Shown here one piece after another: positions 8,748 through 16,790 of a DNA stretch of 47,409 nt. This stretch comes from Brevibacterium sp. (GTDB lineage Bacteria; Actinomycetota; Actinomycetes; Actinomycetales; Brevibacteriaceae). The first letter of the stretch is position 1. Every line of letters begins with the position of its first letter. The notes under the pieces are model-generated. The model ran no database searches, had not been told where the DNA came from, and worked only from the letters and a program-made list of their open reading frames with translations. Made by a program: the position numbers and the translations under genes. Location: NCBI GenBank assembly GCA_031179165.1, contig JAPSIC010000008.1, positions 1 through 47,409 on the forward strand, given 5' to 3'.

Positions 8748-9623
8748 TCAGGGCAGGATGCCCGCGGAGCGGGCGCGCGAGACCGCCTCATGCCTGGTGC
8801 CCGCGCTCAACTTCACCATCGCCGTGTTGAGGTAGGACTTCACGGTCGACTCGCGCAGCCCCAGCGCCTCGGCGATGCGCCCGTTCGGCCACCCCAGGGC
8901 GACGTGGGAGAGGATGTCGGTCTCCCGCGGGGACAGCCGCACGGAGGGGGCGGAGACCGGAGGCTGCTGGGGACCGTGCGCGGCGAGGATCTCGGCCAGT
9001 CGGCTCTCGACGGTGGAGAGCCGGTCCCGCGTCTGGTCGTCGACGATGCCGGATCTGATCGCCCGCAGCTCGGCGTAGGTGTGGCGCAGGGCCTCCCGGC
9101 TCGAGGTGTCGAGGTCGGGGTGCAGCTGCGGCGCGGGTGGTCCCGGCACGAGGGCAGGGCCCAGCCGGCCGAGGTCCTCGGACAGCTGCCGGACGCGCCG
9201 CACGAGGTCCCCGGTGTGGGGAGCCGCGTCGTCGAAGCCCTTCCGGTGGCCGCAGTAGACCATGCCTGTGACCTCGCCCCCGTAGAGAGTGGGCACGGCG
9301 ACGAGCACCTTGATCCCCTCACCGAGGATCTCCTCGTCGTAGTGGTGGGTGATGTAGGGGTCGACGCCGTAGTCCCTGGTCAGCTGCGGGGTGCCCTCGG
9401 TCAGGGCGCGGCCCCCGAGCCCCTTGCCGGTGCCGACGATGAGCCGGCCCAGGCGGTCCTCACCGCCGCCGGCGACGGCCTCGACGTTCACCGCGCCCTC
9501 TTCGACCGTGCCCCCGAACACGACGTCGCCGGTCCCCGCACGATGCAGGGACTCGATCGCCTCGGCGAACAGGCGGCGTGACTCCGCCTTCAGCGCACGA
9601 TGCTCCCTGGTCATGACGTCCAT
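8748..9623 (-). CDS. RamA-like LuxR-type transcriptional regulator with GAF-like domain
   Basis: A 291-residue regulator. Residues ~20-155 resemble a GAF sensor domain (GKGLGGRALTEGTPQLTRDYG, KVLVAVPTLYGGEVTGMVYCG). Residues ~228-291 are a LuxR/GerE helix-turn-helix: LSPRETDILSHVALGWPN, then LRESTVKSYLNTAMVKL and a conserved RHEAVSRARSAGILP end. This architecture, length and wording closely match RamA of Corynebacterium glutamicum, the activator of acetate metabolism and of the mctC monocarboxylate transporter, as I remember it. The divergent neighbours here are a DUF485 protein and an ActP/MctC symporter, which strengthens the assignment. TAGCTT lies 6 nt before its ATG, suggesting a leaderless transcript. 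Orthology to RamA is inference. Confidence 0.82.
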   Translation of the reverse strand: MDVMTREHRALKAESRRLFAEAIESLHRAGTGDVVFGGTVEEGAVNVEAVAGGGEDRLGRLIVGTGKGLGGRALTEGTPQLTRDYGVDPYITHHYDEEILGEGIKVLVAVPTLYGGEVTGMVYCGHRKGFDDAAPHTGDLVRRVRQLSEDLGRLGPALVPGPPAPQLHPDLDTSSREALRHTYAELRAIRSGIVDDQTRDRLSTVESRLAEILAAHGPQQPPVSAPSVRLSPRETDILSHVALGWPNGRIAEALGLRESTVKSYLNTAMVKLSAGTRHEAVSRARSAGILP

Positions 9624-9629
9624 CTGATC

Positions 9630-9635
9630 AAGCTA
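9630..9635 (-). promoter_or_regulatory. -10 box of a putative leaderless promoter (RamA-like gene)
   Basis: On the minus strand TAGCTT is followed by exactly 6 nt and the ATG at 9623. Confidence 0.5.
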
Positions 9636-9686
9636 CCAACTTTCGGTGGTATTCGACGAGTCTCCTTGATGGTTGATTCTAAGGCA

Positions 9687-9702
9687 TGTGATTTCGATCA
9701 CG
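9687..9702. promoter_or_regulatory. CRP/GlxR-like binding site
   Basis: TGTGA-N6-TCACG matches the CRP/GlxR consensus TGTGA-N6-TCACA in nine of ten fixed positions. It lies 32 nt before the DUF485 start and 64 nt before the RamA-like start, in the shared intergenic region. In corynebacteria GlxR and RamA both act on acetate genes, so a cAMP-CRP input here is a reasonable inference. Confidence 0.5.
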
Positions 9703-9733
9703 AATGCTCTGTGCAACCGCGAATGGAGAAACC

Positions 9734-10075
9734 ATGCCTGACAACATCCGCACTCCCGTGGACTTCCTCGCCGAGGAGGAGACCCCGGAGTTCAAGGCGC
9801 TCAAGCGCAGAAGGTTCTCGGTCGTCATCCCATTGTCGATCGCGTTCCTCGCCTGGTACTTCCTCTACGTCATCCTCAGCACCTACGCCCATGACTTCAT
9901 GTCGACCCGTGTCGTGGGGCTGATCAACGTGGGGCTGATCCTCGGGCTGCTGCAGTTCGTCTCGACCTTTGCCATCACGATGTTCTACGTGTCGTTCGCC
10001 AACAACAAGCTCGATCCTCCGGCTGCGGAGATCCGCGAACGCCTCGAGCATGAAACCGAAGGAGCCGAATCATGA
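9734..10075 (+). CDS. DUF485 membrane protein (accessory to the monocarboxylate symporter)
   Basis: A 113-residue protein with two transmembrane helices (~31-50 and ~68-92), a cytosolic N-terminus rich in acidic residues and the DUF485 core FKALKRRRFSVVIPLSIAFL, LSTYAHDFMSTRV and FVSTFAITMFYV. DUF485 proteins sit directly upstream of ActP/MctC-type symporters in many bacteria and are thought to assist them; the mechanism is not established. I used ATG 9734, preceded by GGAG, rather than the in-frame ATG at 9704, whose extra residues have no family match. The stop overlaps the symporter start by 4 nt. Confidence 0.9.
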   Translation: MPDNIRTPVDFLAEEETPEFKALKRRRFSVVIPLSIAFLAWYFLYVILSTYAHDFMSTRVVGLINVGLILGLLQFVSTFAITMFYVSFANNKLDPPAAEIRERLEHETEGAES

Positions 10076-11724
10076 CCCCGACCGCCCTCGCGGACCTGAC
10101 GGCACCCGGCGGCGACCTCGTCACGCAGGCGACGACCGAGGTCGAGAACAACCCTGCCCTCAACATCACCATCTTCGCCGCCTTCGTCGCGGTCACGATG
10201 TTCATCGTGCTGCGGGCCAGCCGGAACAACAAGACGGCCTCCGACTACTATGCCGGCGGCCGCTCCTTCAGCGGCCCGCAGAACGGCTTCGCGATCTCCG
10301 GCGACTACCTCTCGGCGGCGTCGTTCCTCGGCATCTGCGGGGCGATCGCCCTCAACGGCTACGACGGGTTCCTCTACTCGATCGGATTCCTCGTCGCTTG
10401 GCTGGTGGCGCTGCTGCTCGTCGCGGAGCTGATGCGCAACACCGGCAAGTTCACGATGGCCGACGTGCTCTCCTTCCGGCTCAGACAGCGTCCCGTCCGC
10501 ATGGCCGCGGCGATCTCGACGCTGGCCGTGTGCTTCTTCTACCTGCTCGCCCAGATGGCAGGGGCCGGGGGACTGGTGTCGCTGCTCATGGGCATCGACG
10601 GCGCCCTCGGGCAGTCCCTCGTCATCGCCGTCGTGGGCGCCCTGATGATCGTCTATGTGCTCGTCGGGGGGATGAAGGGCACCACCTGGGTGCAGATCGT
10701 CAAGGCGGTCCTGCTCATCCTCGGTGCCGGGGCGATGACCGTGTGGGTGCTCGCACTCAACGGATTCAACCTCTCGACCCTGCTCGGGGCGGCCGTCGAC
10801 AACGCGTCCGCGGGAGTCGGCGAGGCGGTGCTCGATCCCGGCCTCAAATACGGCGAGAACCCGCTCGACTTCATCTCCCTGGCCCTGGCGCTGGTGCTCG
10901 GCACCGCTGGTCTGCCGCATGTGCTGATGCGCTTCTACACGGTGCCGACGGCGCGCGAGGCCCGCCGGTCCGTGGTCTGGGCGATCTGGCTGATCGGCGC
11001 ATTCTACCTCTTCACCCTGGTCCTCGGCTACGGTGCGGCCGCCCTCGTCGGCGCCGAGACGATCGAGAACGCGCCCGGCGGGGTGAACTCCGCGGCACCG
11101 CTGCTGGCGCTGCACCTCGGCGGCCCGATCCTGATGGGCTTCATCTCCGCGGTCGCCTTCGCCACGATCCTCGCGGTGGTGGCGGGTCTGGCGATCACGG
11201 CGGCGGCGTCGTTCGCCCATGACATCTACGCCAACTACATGAAGAAGGGCAAGGTCGAGGACCCCGACGCCGAGGTCAAGATCGCCCGCCGGACCGTCAT
11301 CGTCATCGGCGCCGTCGCCATCATCGGCGGCATCGGGGTGCAGGGTCAGAACATCGCGTTCCTGGTGGCGCTGGCCTTCGCCGTCGCGGCCAGCGCGAAT
11401 CTGCCGACGATCATCTACTCGCTGTTCTGGAAGCGGTTCACCACCCGGGGTGCCGTGTGGTCGATCTACGGCGGGCTGGGGTCGGCCATCCTGCTGATCA
11501 CGTTCTCCCCGGTCGTGTCCGGATCGGAGACGGCGATGATCTCGAGCGCGGACTTCGCGATCTTCCCGCTGGACAATCCCGGCATCGTCTCGATCCCGCT
11601 CGGCTTCATCCTCGGATGGCTGGGGTCGATCACCGACCGGACGATCGAGAGCCCGGAGCTGGCCGCCGAGATGGACGTCCGCGCCCACACCGGCTTCGGC
11701 GCCGAGAAGGCGGTGGAGCACTAG
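10072..11724 (+). CDS. Sodium:solute symporter of the ActP/MctC type (acetate, propionate or pyruvate uptake)
   Basis: A 550-residue SSS-family transporter with about 13 membrane helices. The family signatures are clear: TASDYYAGGRSFSGPQNGFA, the sodium-site helix ISGDYLSAASFLGICGAIAL, GTAGLPHVLMRFYTVP in the middle and VALAFAVAASANLP near the end. These match cation/acetate symporter ActP and corynebacterial MctC. It is translationally coupled to the DUF485 gene and stands next to a divergent RamA-like regulator, the arrangement expected of a monocarboxylate uptake locus. Exact substrates are not readable from sequence. A 60-bp palindrome begins 38 nt after the stop and may act as terminator. 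Confidence 0.9.
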   Translation: MTPTALADLTAPGGDLVTQATTEVENNPALNITIFAAFVAVTMFIVLRASRNNKTASDYYAGGRSFSGPQNGFAISGDYLSAASFLGICGAIALNGYDGFLYSIGFLVAWLVALLLVAELMRNTGKFTMADVLSFRLRQRPVRMAAAISTLAVCFFYLLAQMAGAGGLVSLLMGIDGALGQSLVIAVVGALMIVYVLVGGMKGTTWVQIVKAVLLILGAGAMTVWVLALNGFNLSTLLGAAVDNASAGVGEAVLDPGLKYGENPLDFISLALALVLGTAGLPHVLMRFYTVPTAREARRSVVWAIWLIGAFYLFTLVLGYGAAALVGAETIENAPGGVNSAAPLLALHLGGPILMGFISAVAFATILAVVAGLAITAAASFAHDIYANYMKKGKVEDPDAEVKIARRTVIVIGAVAIIGGIGVQGQNIAFLVALAFAVAASANLPTIIYSLFWKRFTTRGAVWSIYGGLGSAILLITFSPVVSGSETAMISSADFAIFPLDNPGIVSIPLGFILGWLGSITDRTIESPELAAEMDVRAHTGFGAEKAVEH

Positions 11725-11761
11725 GAGGGGCGGCGCACGCCGCCGGGGCGCCGCTGAGCGC

Positions 11762-11821
11762 CGCGACCTGAAAGTGCGTGCGCACGCCACTTGTGGCGCG
11801 CGCACGCACTTCTTCGTCGCG
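11762..11821. repeat. 60-bp palindromic intergenic element, copy 1
   Basis: Outer arms CGCGAC/GTCGCG, then a 12-bp arm AAGTGCGTGCGC/GCGCACGCACTT and an inner CGCCAC/GTGGCG stem around a TT centre; only a few positions are unpaired. It shares length (60 bp), ends and centre with the element at 13141-13200 (about 44 of 60 positions identical by hand alignment). The pair brackets a broken AbiEi-like gene. Copy 1 may also terminate the upstream symporter operon. Confidence 0.7.
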
Positions 11822-11853
11822 GCTGTGGACGACTCGACCTTGCGCCCGCGGTC

Positions 11854-11893
11854 GGTTCGCGCTGGGGCGGTCCGGCTCGCGCTGGGGCGGCCC
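11854..11893 (+). repeat. Two tandem 20-bp units in a gene-free stretch
   Basis: GGTTCGCGCTGGGGCGGTCC and GGCTCGCGCTGGGGCGGCCC stand head to tail. They lie in the 341-nt gap between the symporter and the AbiEi-like pseudogene (11725-12065). That gap otherwise holds the 60-bp palindrome and an 8-bp inverted repeat GCTGTGGA/TCCACAGC (11987-11994 and 12008-12015); I see no coding signal there. Confidence 0.5.
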
Positions 11894-12065
11894 GCGACCG
11901 GCGCCGGACTGGCCCAGAACCGGCGGACCCCAGGTCCACTCGGGTGCATCGGGCTGTGCACTGGGACCCCACTTGGGTGCCGCTCGGCTGTGGATGCGCA
12001 GAAGTCTTCCACAGCCGCCCCCGGTGGTGTTGTGCGAGGCATTCCGTCGCGAGGACTGTGGGGGC

Positions 12066-13114
12066 ATGTACAACGTCATCCGCACCTCGGAGTTCAGCGC
12101 ACAGGGCATCGACAGCCGCCTGATCCGCTCGGCTCTCGGCTGCTGTGTGCTCAAGCTCTCCTTCGGCGTCTACACCATAGTCGCTCGATGCCAGGATCGC
12201 CGTCATGCCAGAATCAAGGCTCTCATCACGGACGACGGCTGGATCGCGCGCAACGATGAGCACCGAGCACGAGGAGGAGGCATCGACTTCGACCACCTCG
12301 GCACCGTCGAGAAGCTTCGCATCTCCTCGTATCCGCATTTTCGGGATGGCGACGTCGTCTGCGGGGTCTCGGCGGCAGTCATCCACGATCTGCCCATGCA
12401 CCGGCCACCACTCGGCCGCATCGCCATTGCCCATCCGACAGCGCGCCGAACGAGCGGGACGATCTCCAGGACGACGCGGACGATTCCTCAAGAGGACATC
12501 GTGGAAATCGGGAAGATGGTCCTCACCTCGCGCGTCCGAACGTCATTCGACCTGATCCCGATTCTCGGGGATGCCACGCAGCGTTCGCCACGTTGGAGCA
12601 CACCCTGCGCACGTCCATCTTCGGCGCAGGCCCCGACGTCGGGCGATACGGCTATCCGCCGGAGACCGCGGAACTGGCCATCGACTGTCGCCAACGCCAG
12701 TTCCTCCCGTGTCTTGACCGACTGCCGACGGGACAGAGCCGCGCGCTGCGACTGCTCGAACACGCCGGCCCCTGGTCCGAGAGCTATGCGGAGAGTCGCT
12801 GCTCCTGCAACCTAGTGATGCTCGGCCTGGTTGGATTCGACCAACAGGTCGAGATCTTCGGCGGGAGCCGGAGAGTGGCGAGGGTCGACTTCCTCCATCG
12901 CGAGTCGAAGACGATCCTGATGGTCGACGGCGCCGGAAAGTATGTGCTCAACGGCTACCCGCTGATGAGACGGGAATCCGACCAGCACAACAAGCTGATC
13001 GCGCTCGGATACCGGATCATCAGGGTCGGCTTCGACGAGGTGATCGATCTTGAAGCCTTCGCGACGAAGCTCTTCATGCAGGCTCCCCACCTGCGACGGT
13101 GGCAACTTCGCTGA
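12066..13114 (+). pseudogene. Frameshifted AbiEi-like antitoxin-domain / restriction-endonuclease-fold protein
   Basis: Two adjacent frames together make one protein of about 349 codons. The first part (12066 to ~12578) carries GVSAAVIHDLPMH and VLTSRVRTSFDLIPIL, resembling the winged-helix and 'SAAALHGLP...TSPARTVVDLAR' region of type IV AbiEi-like proteins that are widespread in actinobacteria. The second part (from ~12581) continues with AFATLEHTLRTSIFG and ends in a DUF559/Vsr-like fold: RVDFLHRESKTILMVDGAGKY, then KLIALGYRIIRVGFDEV. Loss of one base near 12573-12581 would explain the switch. Base use is less GC-rich than the neighbours. The usual acidic residue before VDG appears as Met, a second sign of decay. 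It could be an assembly error rather than a true pseudogene. No AbiEii-like toxin gene is adjacent. Confidence 0.65.
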
Positions 13115-13140
13115 CAGCTCTCGGGTGGGAATCCAACAGT

Positions 13141-13200
13141 CGCGACCAAGAAGTGCAGGCGTACGGCACAAGTGGCGCGCATTGACACTTTTTGGTCGCG
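13141..13200. repeat. 60-bp palindromic intergenic element, copy 2
   Basis: Ends CGCGACCAA/TTGGTCGCG form a perfect 9-bp outer stem, with AAGTG/CACTT next and GCAC-AA-GTGGC at the centre. Same length and layout as 11762-11821, but the inner arms have diverged. It begins 27 nt after the pseudogene stop and lies before the 3' end of the convergent ktrA gene. Confidence 0.7.
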
Positions 13201-13280
13201 AGGTGTGGCCGCCCCTGCCCCGCCGCCCGCGCCGTGCGCGCCGTGCCGCGCGCCGCACGTGCCCGCCGAGCGCGCCCCAG

Positions 13281-13943
13281 CTACGGGCGGCCGGCGAAGC
13301 GGCCGAGCAGCTCGACGTGGCCGGCGACGATGAGCAGATCCTGCTTGCCGACCCGGGTGGTGGGCTCGGCGTAGGTGAAGTCGCGGCCGGGGCTCTTGAT
13401 GCCCACGATCGTCACCCCGTACTTGTCGCGGACCTTCGACTCGCCCAGGGTGAACCCCTGGATCTCCCGCGGCGGCCGCATCTTCACGACGGCGAAATGC
13501 CCCTCGTCGAACTCGATGTACTCCATCATCCGGGAACTGACGAGGTGCGCGACGCGCGTGCCGGCATCCGATTCGGGGTAGAGCACGTGGTGGGCGCCGA
13601 TGCGGTGGAGGATCTTGCCGTGGGAGGGGGAGATCGCCTTCGCCCACACCTGGCCCACGCCGAGGTCGACGAGGTTGGCCGTCGTGAGCACACTGTCCTC
13701 GATCGAGGTGCCGATGCCGACCACGGCGGTGGAGAAGTCGCCGGCACCCACCTGTCGCAGGGCCTCGATGTTCGTGGAATCCGCCTCGACGACGTGGGTG
13801 AGCTTGCCGCTCCATTCCTTGACCAGTTCGGCGCTGTGCTCGATCGCCATCACCTCACGACCCAGCCGGGTCAGAGTGGCAGCGGTCGCGGATCCGAACC
13901 GACCGAGTCCGATGACCAGGATGGAGGTGATTTCGCTAGCCAA
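13281..13943 (-). CDS. ktrA: Potassium uptake regulatory subunit KtrA/TrkA (RCK domains)
   Basis: A 220-residue cytosolic gating subunit. Residues ~6-130 form an RCK_N nucleotide-binding domain: ILVIGLGRFGSATAATL, then acidic strand end VMAIEHSAEL, VEADSTN and DFSTAVVGIG. An RCK_C domain follows (MRPPREIQGFTLGESKVRDKYGVTIVGIKSP). Such subunits form octameric rings that bind ATP/ADP or NAD(H) and control the membrane pore. Its start overlaps the end of the ktrB gene by 8 nt, so the two subunits are made together. The length matches KtrA/KtrC better than the longer TrkA. Confidence 0.92.
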   Translation of the reverse strand: MASEITSILVIGLGRFGSATAATLTRLGREVMAIEHSAELVKEWSGKLTHVVEADSTNIEALRQVGAGDFSTAVVGIGTSIEDSVLTTANLVDLGVGQVWAKAISPSHGKILHRIGAHHVLYPESDAGTRVAHLVSSRMMEYIEFDEGHFAVVKMRPPREIQGFTLGESKVRDKYGVTIVGIKSPGRDFTYAEPTTRVGKQDLLIVAGHVELLGRFAGRP

Positions 13944-15354
13944 CGACGGGCCTTTCTTCGGGGTAGCGGTACAGGCGCATTGAGTCCTGCATCGACAGGG
14001 CTGCCGCCAGTGTAATCGTACCCAGCCGTCCGATCAGCATGAGGACGGACAGGCAGTACAGTCCCGATTCCGGGGAGGACGCGGACACTCCGGAGCTGAG
14101 CCCGACGGTGCCGAACGCCGAGATCACCTCGAACAGCACCATGTCGAGCGACTCGTCGCTGATCTGCAGCATGACCAGCGTGCCGACGAAGACGATCGTC
14201 GCACCGGCGAGCAGGATCGAGATCGAGAGCTTGATCGTCGACTCGGTCAGGCGACGACCGAACACGTGCACATCCTGCATGCCTCGGGCCTCGGTGTAGG
14301 CGGCGAGCAAGAGCACCGCAACGGTCGTGACCTTGATGCCGCCGGCCGTCGACGACGACCCGCCGCCGATGAACATCATCAGGTCCATGAGTAGGTGCGA
14401 GGACTGATTCATGTCGGCGACGTCCATCGTCGAGAATCCCCCCGACCGCGGCATCACCGCCATGAACAGCACCTCGATGAAGGTGTGGCCGGCGTTCTTG
14501 TCCCCGAGCGTGGCCGGATTCGAGGACTCGAAGAGGAGCAGCAGCACGAGCCCGACCAGCAGCACCACGGTCGTCGTCGACAGCGTCAGCTTCGTGTGCA
14601 GGTCCCAGCGGCTCGGCCGGTTCCAGTGCATGGCGATCATCAGCACGACCGGGAAGCCGAGGGCCCCGACGAACACTCCGAGCATGATGAGGGAGAGGAT
14701 CCACGGATCGTTCGCGAAGAAGGCGGCACCTCCCGCGTGGATCGTGAACCCGGCGTTGTTGAATGCGGAGATCGCGTAGAACACGGAGTACCAGAGCGCA
14801 TCCCCGACACTCTCCCCGCGGATCAGGAAGCGCGGGAAGAAGAGCACCGCGAGGATCGCCTCGGCGGTGAGGATCGTGAACACGACCGCCTTGAGGAGGG
14901 TGCCGACCTGACCCAGATTGAGCGCCGAGGTGGCCTGCTGAGCGATCAGGCGCTGCCTGACCCCCAGCCGCCGTGAGACCGCCATTCCCAGCACCGAGGC
15001 GAGGGTGAGGATTCCGAGCCCACCGACCTGGATGCCGGCGGTGATGACCGAGATCCCGAAGTCCGACCAGTACTCCTCGGTGACCACGGGAGTCAGACCC
15101 GTCACGCACACGGCCGAGACCGCGACGAACACGGCATTGGCGATGTGCTTCGACTGGGAGACGGACTCGGGGTCGCGCATGCTCGCCGGCAGTATCAGCA
15201 GGACCGCGAATATCGCCACCACGGCCACGAACGACCCGATCGCCAGACGCGCGGGAGAGGCCGCAGCCAGGTCGTCGACGAAGTCGCGGACCCGGCGGCC
15301 GGGTCGAAAGAACCGGTCCCAGGCCTGTTCGGAATTCTTGGACACATGGTCCAT
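13936..15354 (-). CDS. ktrB: TrkH/KtrB-family potassium channel-like transporter
   Basis: About 469-472 residues, a membrane protein with four repeated M1-P-M2 units typical of the SKT superfamily. Selectivity-filter-like loops are visible: SAVCVTGLTPV, SAFNNAGFTIHAGG, MPRSGGFSTMD and SAFGTVGLSSGVS, each containing the key glycine. The IGGGSSSTAGGIKVTT gate loop of KtrB/TrkH is intact. It imports K+ (probably Na+-coupled) and pairs with the overlapping KtrA gene. The first ATG (15354) is used here, but TACCAT on the minus strand lies 7 nt before an in-frame GTG at 15345, so a leaderless transcript may begin three codons later. Confidence 0.93.
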   Translation of the reverse strand: MDHVSKNSEQAWDRFFRPGRRVRDFVDDLAAASPARLAIGSFVAVVAIFAVLLILPASMRDPESVSQSKHIANAVFVAVSAVCVTGLTPVVTEEYWSDFGISVITAGIQVGGLGILTLASVLGMAVSRRLGVRQRLIAQQATSALNLGQVGTLLKAVVFTILTAEAILAVLFFPRFLIRGESVGDALWYSVFYAISAFNNAGFTIHAGGAAFFANDPWILSLIMLGVFVGALGFPVVLMIAMHWNRPSRWDLHTKLTLSTTTVVLLVGLVLLLLFESSNPATLGDKNAGHTFIEVLFMAVMPRSGGFSTMDVADMNQSSHLLMDLMMFIGGGSSSTAGGIKVTTVAVLLLAAYTEARGMQDVHVFGRRLTESTIKLSISILLAGATIVFVGTLVMLQISDESLDMVLFEVISAFGTVGLSSGVSASSPESGLYCLSVLMLIGRLGTITLAAALSMQDSMRLYRYPEERPVVG

Positions 15355-15358
15355 GGTA
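15353..15358 (-). promoter_or_regulatory. -10 box of a putative leaderless promoter (ktrB)
   Basis: TACCAT on the minus strand, then 7 nt, then GTG at 15345. The annotated ATG overlaps the box by two bases, which argues for the GTG start. Confidence 0.4.
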
Positions 15359-15380
15359 GAACGGCGGCCGCCCGATGCCC

Positions 15381-15519
15381 GCCAGGCGAACCGCCCCGCG
15401 CCAGGCGAACCGCCGCGCCGACCGTCCCGGGCCGTGCCAGGCGAACCGCGCGCCGACCGTCCCGGGCCGTGCCAGGCGAACCGCGCGCCGACCGTCCCGG
15501 GTCGCGCCAGGCGCCCCGG
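15381..15519 (+). repeat. Tandem array with 35-bp period upstream of acuC
   Basis: GCCAGGCGAACCGC begins at 15381, 15400, 15436 and 15471, and a variant (GCCAGGCGCCCC) at 15506, so spacing settles at 35-36 bp after a first 19-bp step. The interval between copies (GCGCCGACCGTCCCGGG) is also conserved. The array lies between the divergent ktrB and acuC starts. Confidence 0.75.
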
Positions 15520-15573
15520 GCCGCGTCAACCGCTCGCGTCGGATCAACCGCGCCAACCCCTGCGGCCGACGTA

Positions 15574-15579
15574 TAACAT
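15574..15579 (+). promoter_or_regulatory. -10 box of a putative leaderless promoter (acuC)
   Basis: TAACAT is followed by 7 nt and ATG 15587; TATAAC two bases earlier is an alternative reading with 9 nt. Either gives a leader of zero to three bases. Confidence 0.5.
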
Positions 15580-15586
15580 TGGGCGC

Positions 15587-16783
15587 ATGGTCGATAGCGA
15601 TGTGTACGTCGTCTGGGACGAGGCGGTGACCGGGTACGACTTCGGCCCGGCCCACCCCATGCATCCCCTGCGACTCGATCTCAGTGCCCGACTGGCCATG
15701 GACTTCGGGCTCTTCGACGCCGCCAACGTCCACGTCCACCCGGTCGGCCCGATCGACGAGGACAGGCTCGCCCGGATCCATGACGCCGACTACATCGCGG
15801 CGGTCCGCCGGGCCGGCACCCCCGAGGGTCTGTCTGCCGCGGACGCCGAGAAGTACGGGATCGGGTCCGAGGACGTGCCCGGATTCGCGAACATGCACAC
15901 CGCCTCGGCGATGCTCTTCCAGGGCTCGGTCGACGCGGCCCGGGCCATCATCGGCGGCGACTTCGCCCGGGCGGTCAACTTCAGCGGCGGAATGCACCAT
16001 GCGATGCCCGGCAGCGCGAGCGGGTTCTGCGTCTACAACGACATCGCCGGAGCCATCACAGAATTCCTCGACGCCGGCTACGAGCGCATCGCCTACATCG
16101 ACCTCGACGCCCACCACGGCGACGGGCCGGAGAAGATCTTCTGGGACGATCCGCGGGTGCTGACGATCTCGATGCACGAATCGGGCAAGTACCTGTTCCC
16201 CGGCTCCGGGTTCCCGGCCGACATCGGGGGACTGCGAGCGGCCGCCTCGGCTGCGAACATCGCCCTGCCCCCGCGGACCCTCGACGCCGACTGGCTGCGC
16301 GCCTTCGACGCCACCGTTCCGGCCCTCGTCAGGGAGTTCGCCCCCCAGGTCATCGTCTCCCAGCACGGCTGCGACGGGCATCGGATGGACCCGCTCACGC
16401 ACATGCGCCTGAGCGTCGACGGAATGCGGGTGGCGACGACCTGGGTGCGCGACCTCGCCGCCGAGCACTGCGGTGGGAAGTGGTTGGCGACCGGGGGAGG
16501 AGGCTATGCGATCCTCGACGTGGTGCCGCGGGTGTGGACGAACCTGATCGCGATCGCCGCCGGCGCCGACATCGATCCCGCGTCCCGGATCCCCGGACGC
16601 TGGGCCCACTACGCGCAGACGAAGACGGGGAGGGAGGCGCCGCTGTCGATGACCGACGGCTTCGACGGGGACTTCAGCCCGTGGTCGGGCGGCTTCGACC
16701 CCGAATCCGACCTCGACCGAGCGGTGATGGCGACGCGGAAGAACCTGTTCCCGTTCTTCGGCCTCGACCCGTACTTCGACTGA
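15587..16783 (+). CDS. acuC: AcuC-type deacetylase (histone deacetylase superfamily)
   Basis: A 398-residue zinc deacetylase related to AcuC, which removes acetyl groups from lysine (in Bacillus, from acetyl-CoA synthetase). Conserved blocks are in order: HPMHPLRLDL near the N-terminus, FSGGMHHAMPGSASGFCVYND with the tandem catalytic histidines, YIDLDAHHGDGPEKIFWDD with the Zn-binding Asp/His, TISMHESG, VSQHGCDGHRMDPLTHM with the second Zn Asp, and the GGGGY loop. All metal ligands appear present. Homology starts at ATG 15587; the open frame extends further upstream, but only through the tandem array. Its link to acetate metabolism fits the nearby monocarboxylate transporter, though they are not one operon. 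Confidence 0.9.
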   Translation: MVDSDVYVVWDEAVTGYDFGPAHPMHPLRLDLSARLAMDFGLFDAANVHVHPVGPIDEDRLARIHDADYIAAVRRAGTPEGLSAADAEKYGIGSEDVPGFANMHTASAMLFQGSVDAARAIIGGDFARAVNFSGGMHHAMPGSASGFCVYNDIAGAITEFLDAGYERIAYIDLDAHHGDGPEKIFWDDPRVLTISMHESGKYLFPGSGFPADIGGLRAAASAANIALPPRTLDADWLRAFDATVPALVREFAPQVIVSQHGCDGHRMDPLTHMRLSVDGMRVATTWVRDLAAEHCGGKWLATGGGGYAILDVVPRVWTNLIAIAAGADIDPASRIPGRWAHYAQTKTGREAPLSMTDGFDGDFSPWSGGFDPESDLDRAVMATRKNLFPFFGLDPYFD

Positions 16784-16790
16784 TCAGCCC

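Noticed and set aside
11987..12015. GCTGTGGA/TCCACAGC inverted repeat considered as DnaA-box/origin region
   Set aside because: No cluster of TTATCCACA boxes, no AT-rich stretch and no dnaA/dnaN neighbours.
9985..12042. 685-codon minus-strand frame opposite the symporter
   Set aside because: Shadow of the DUF485 and symporter genes; sequence is Arg/Asp/His-rich without domain motifs.
11778..12065. Upstream extension of the AbiEi-like reading frame
   Set aside because: It starts inside the palindrome and runs through tandem repeats; homology-like sequence starts only at ATG 12066.
11762..13200. Insertion sequence or transposon
   Set aside because: No transposase gene and no target-site duplication could be seen; the palindromes are kept only as repeats.
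15381..15519. Regular repeats considered as a CRISPR array
   Set aside because: The whole 35-bp period is conserved, so there are no unique spacers, and no cas genes are nearby.
13871..16609. 912-codon minus-strand frame
   Set aside because: Runs opposite acuC and, in another frame, through ktrB; it joins two unrelated real genes and has no motifs of its own.
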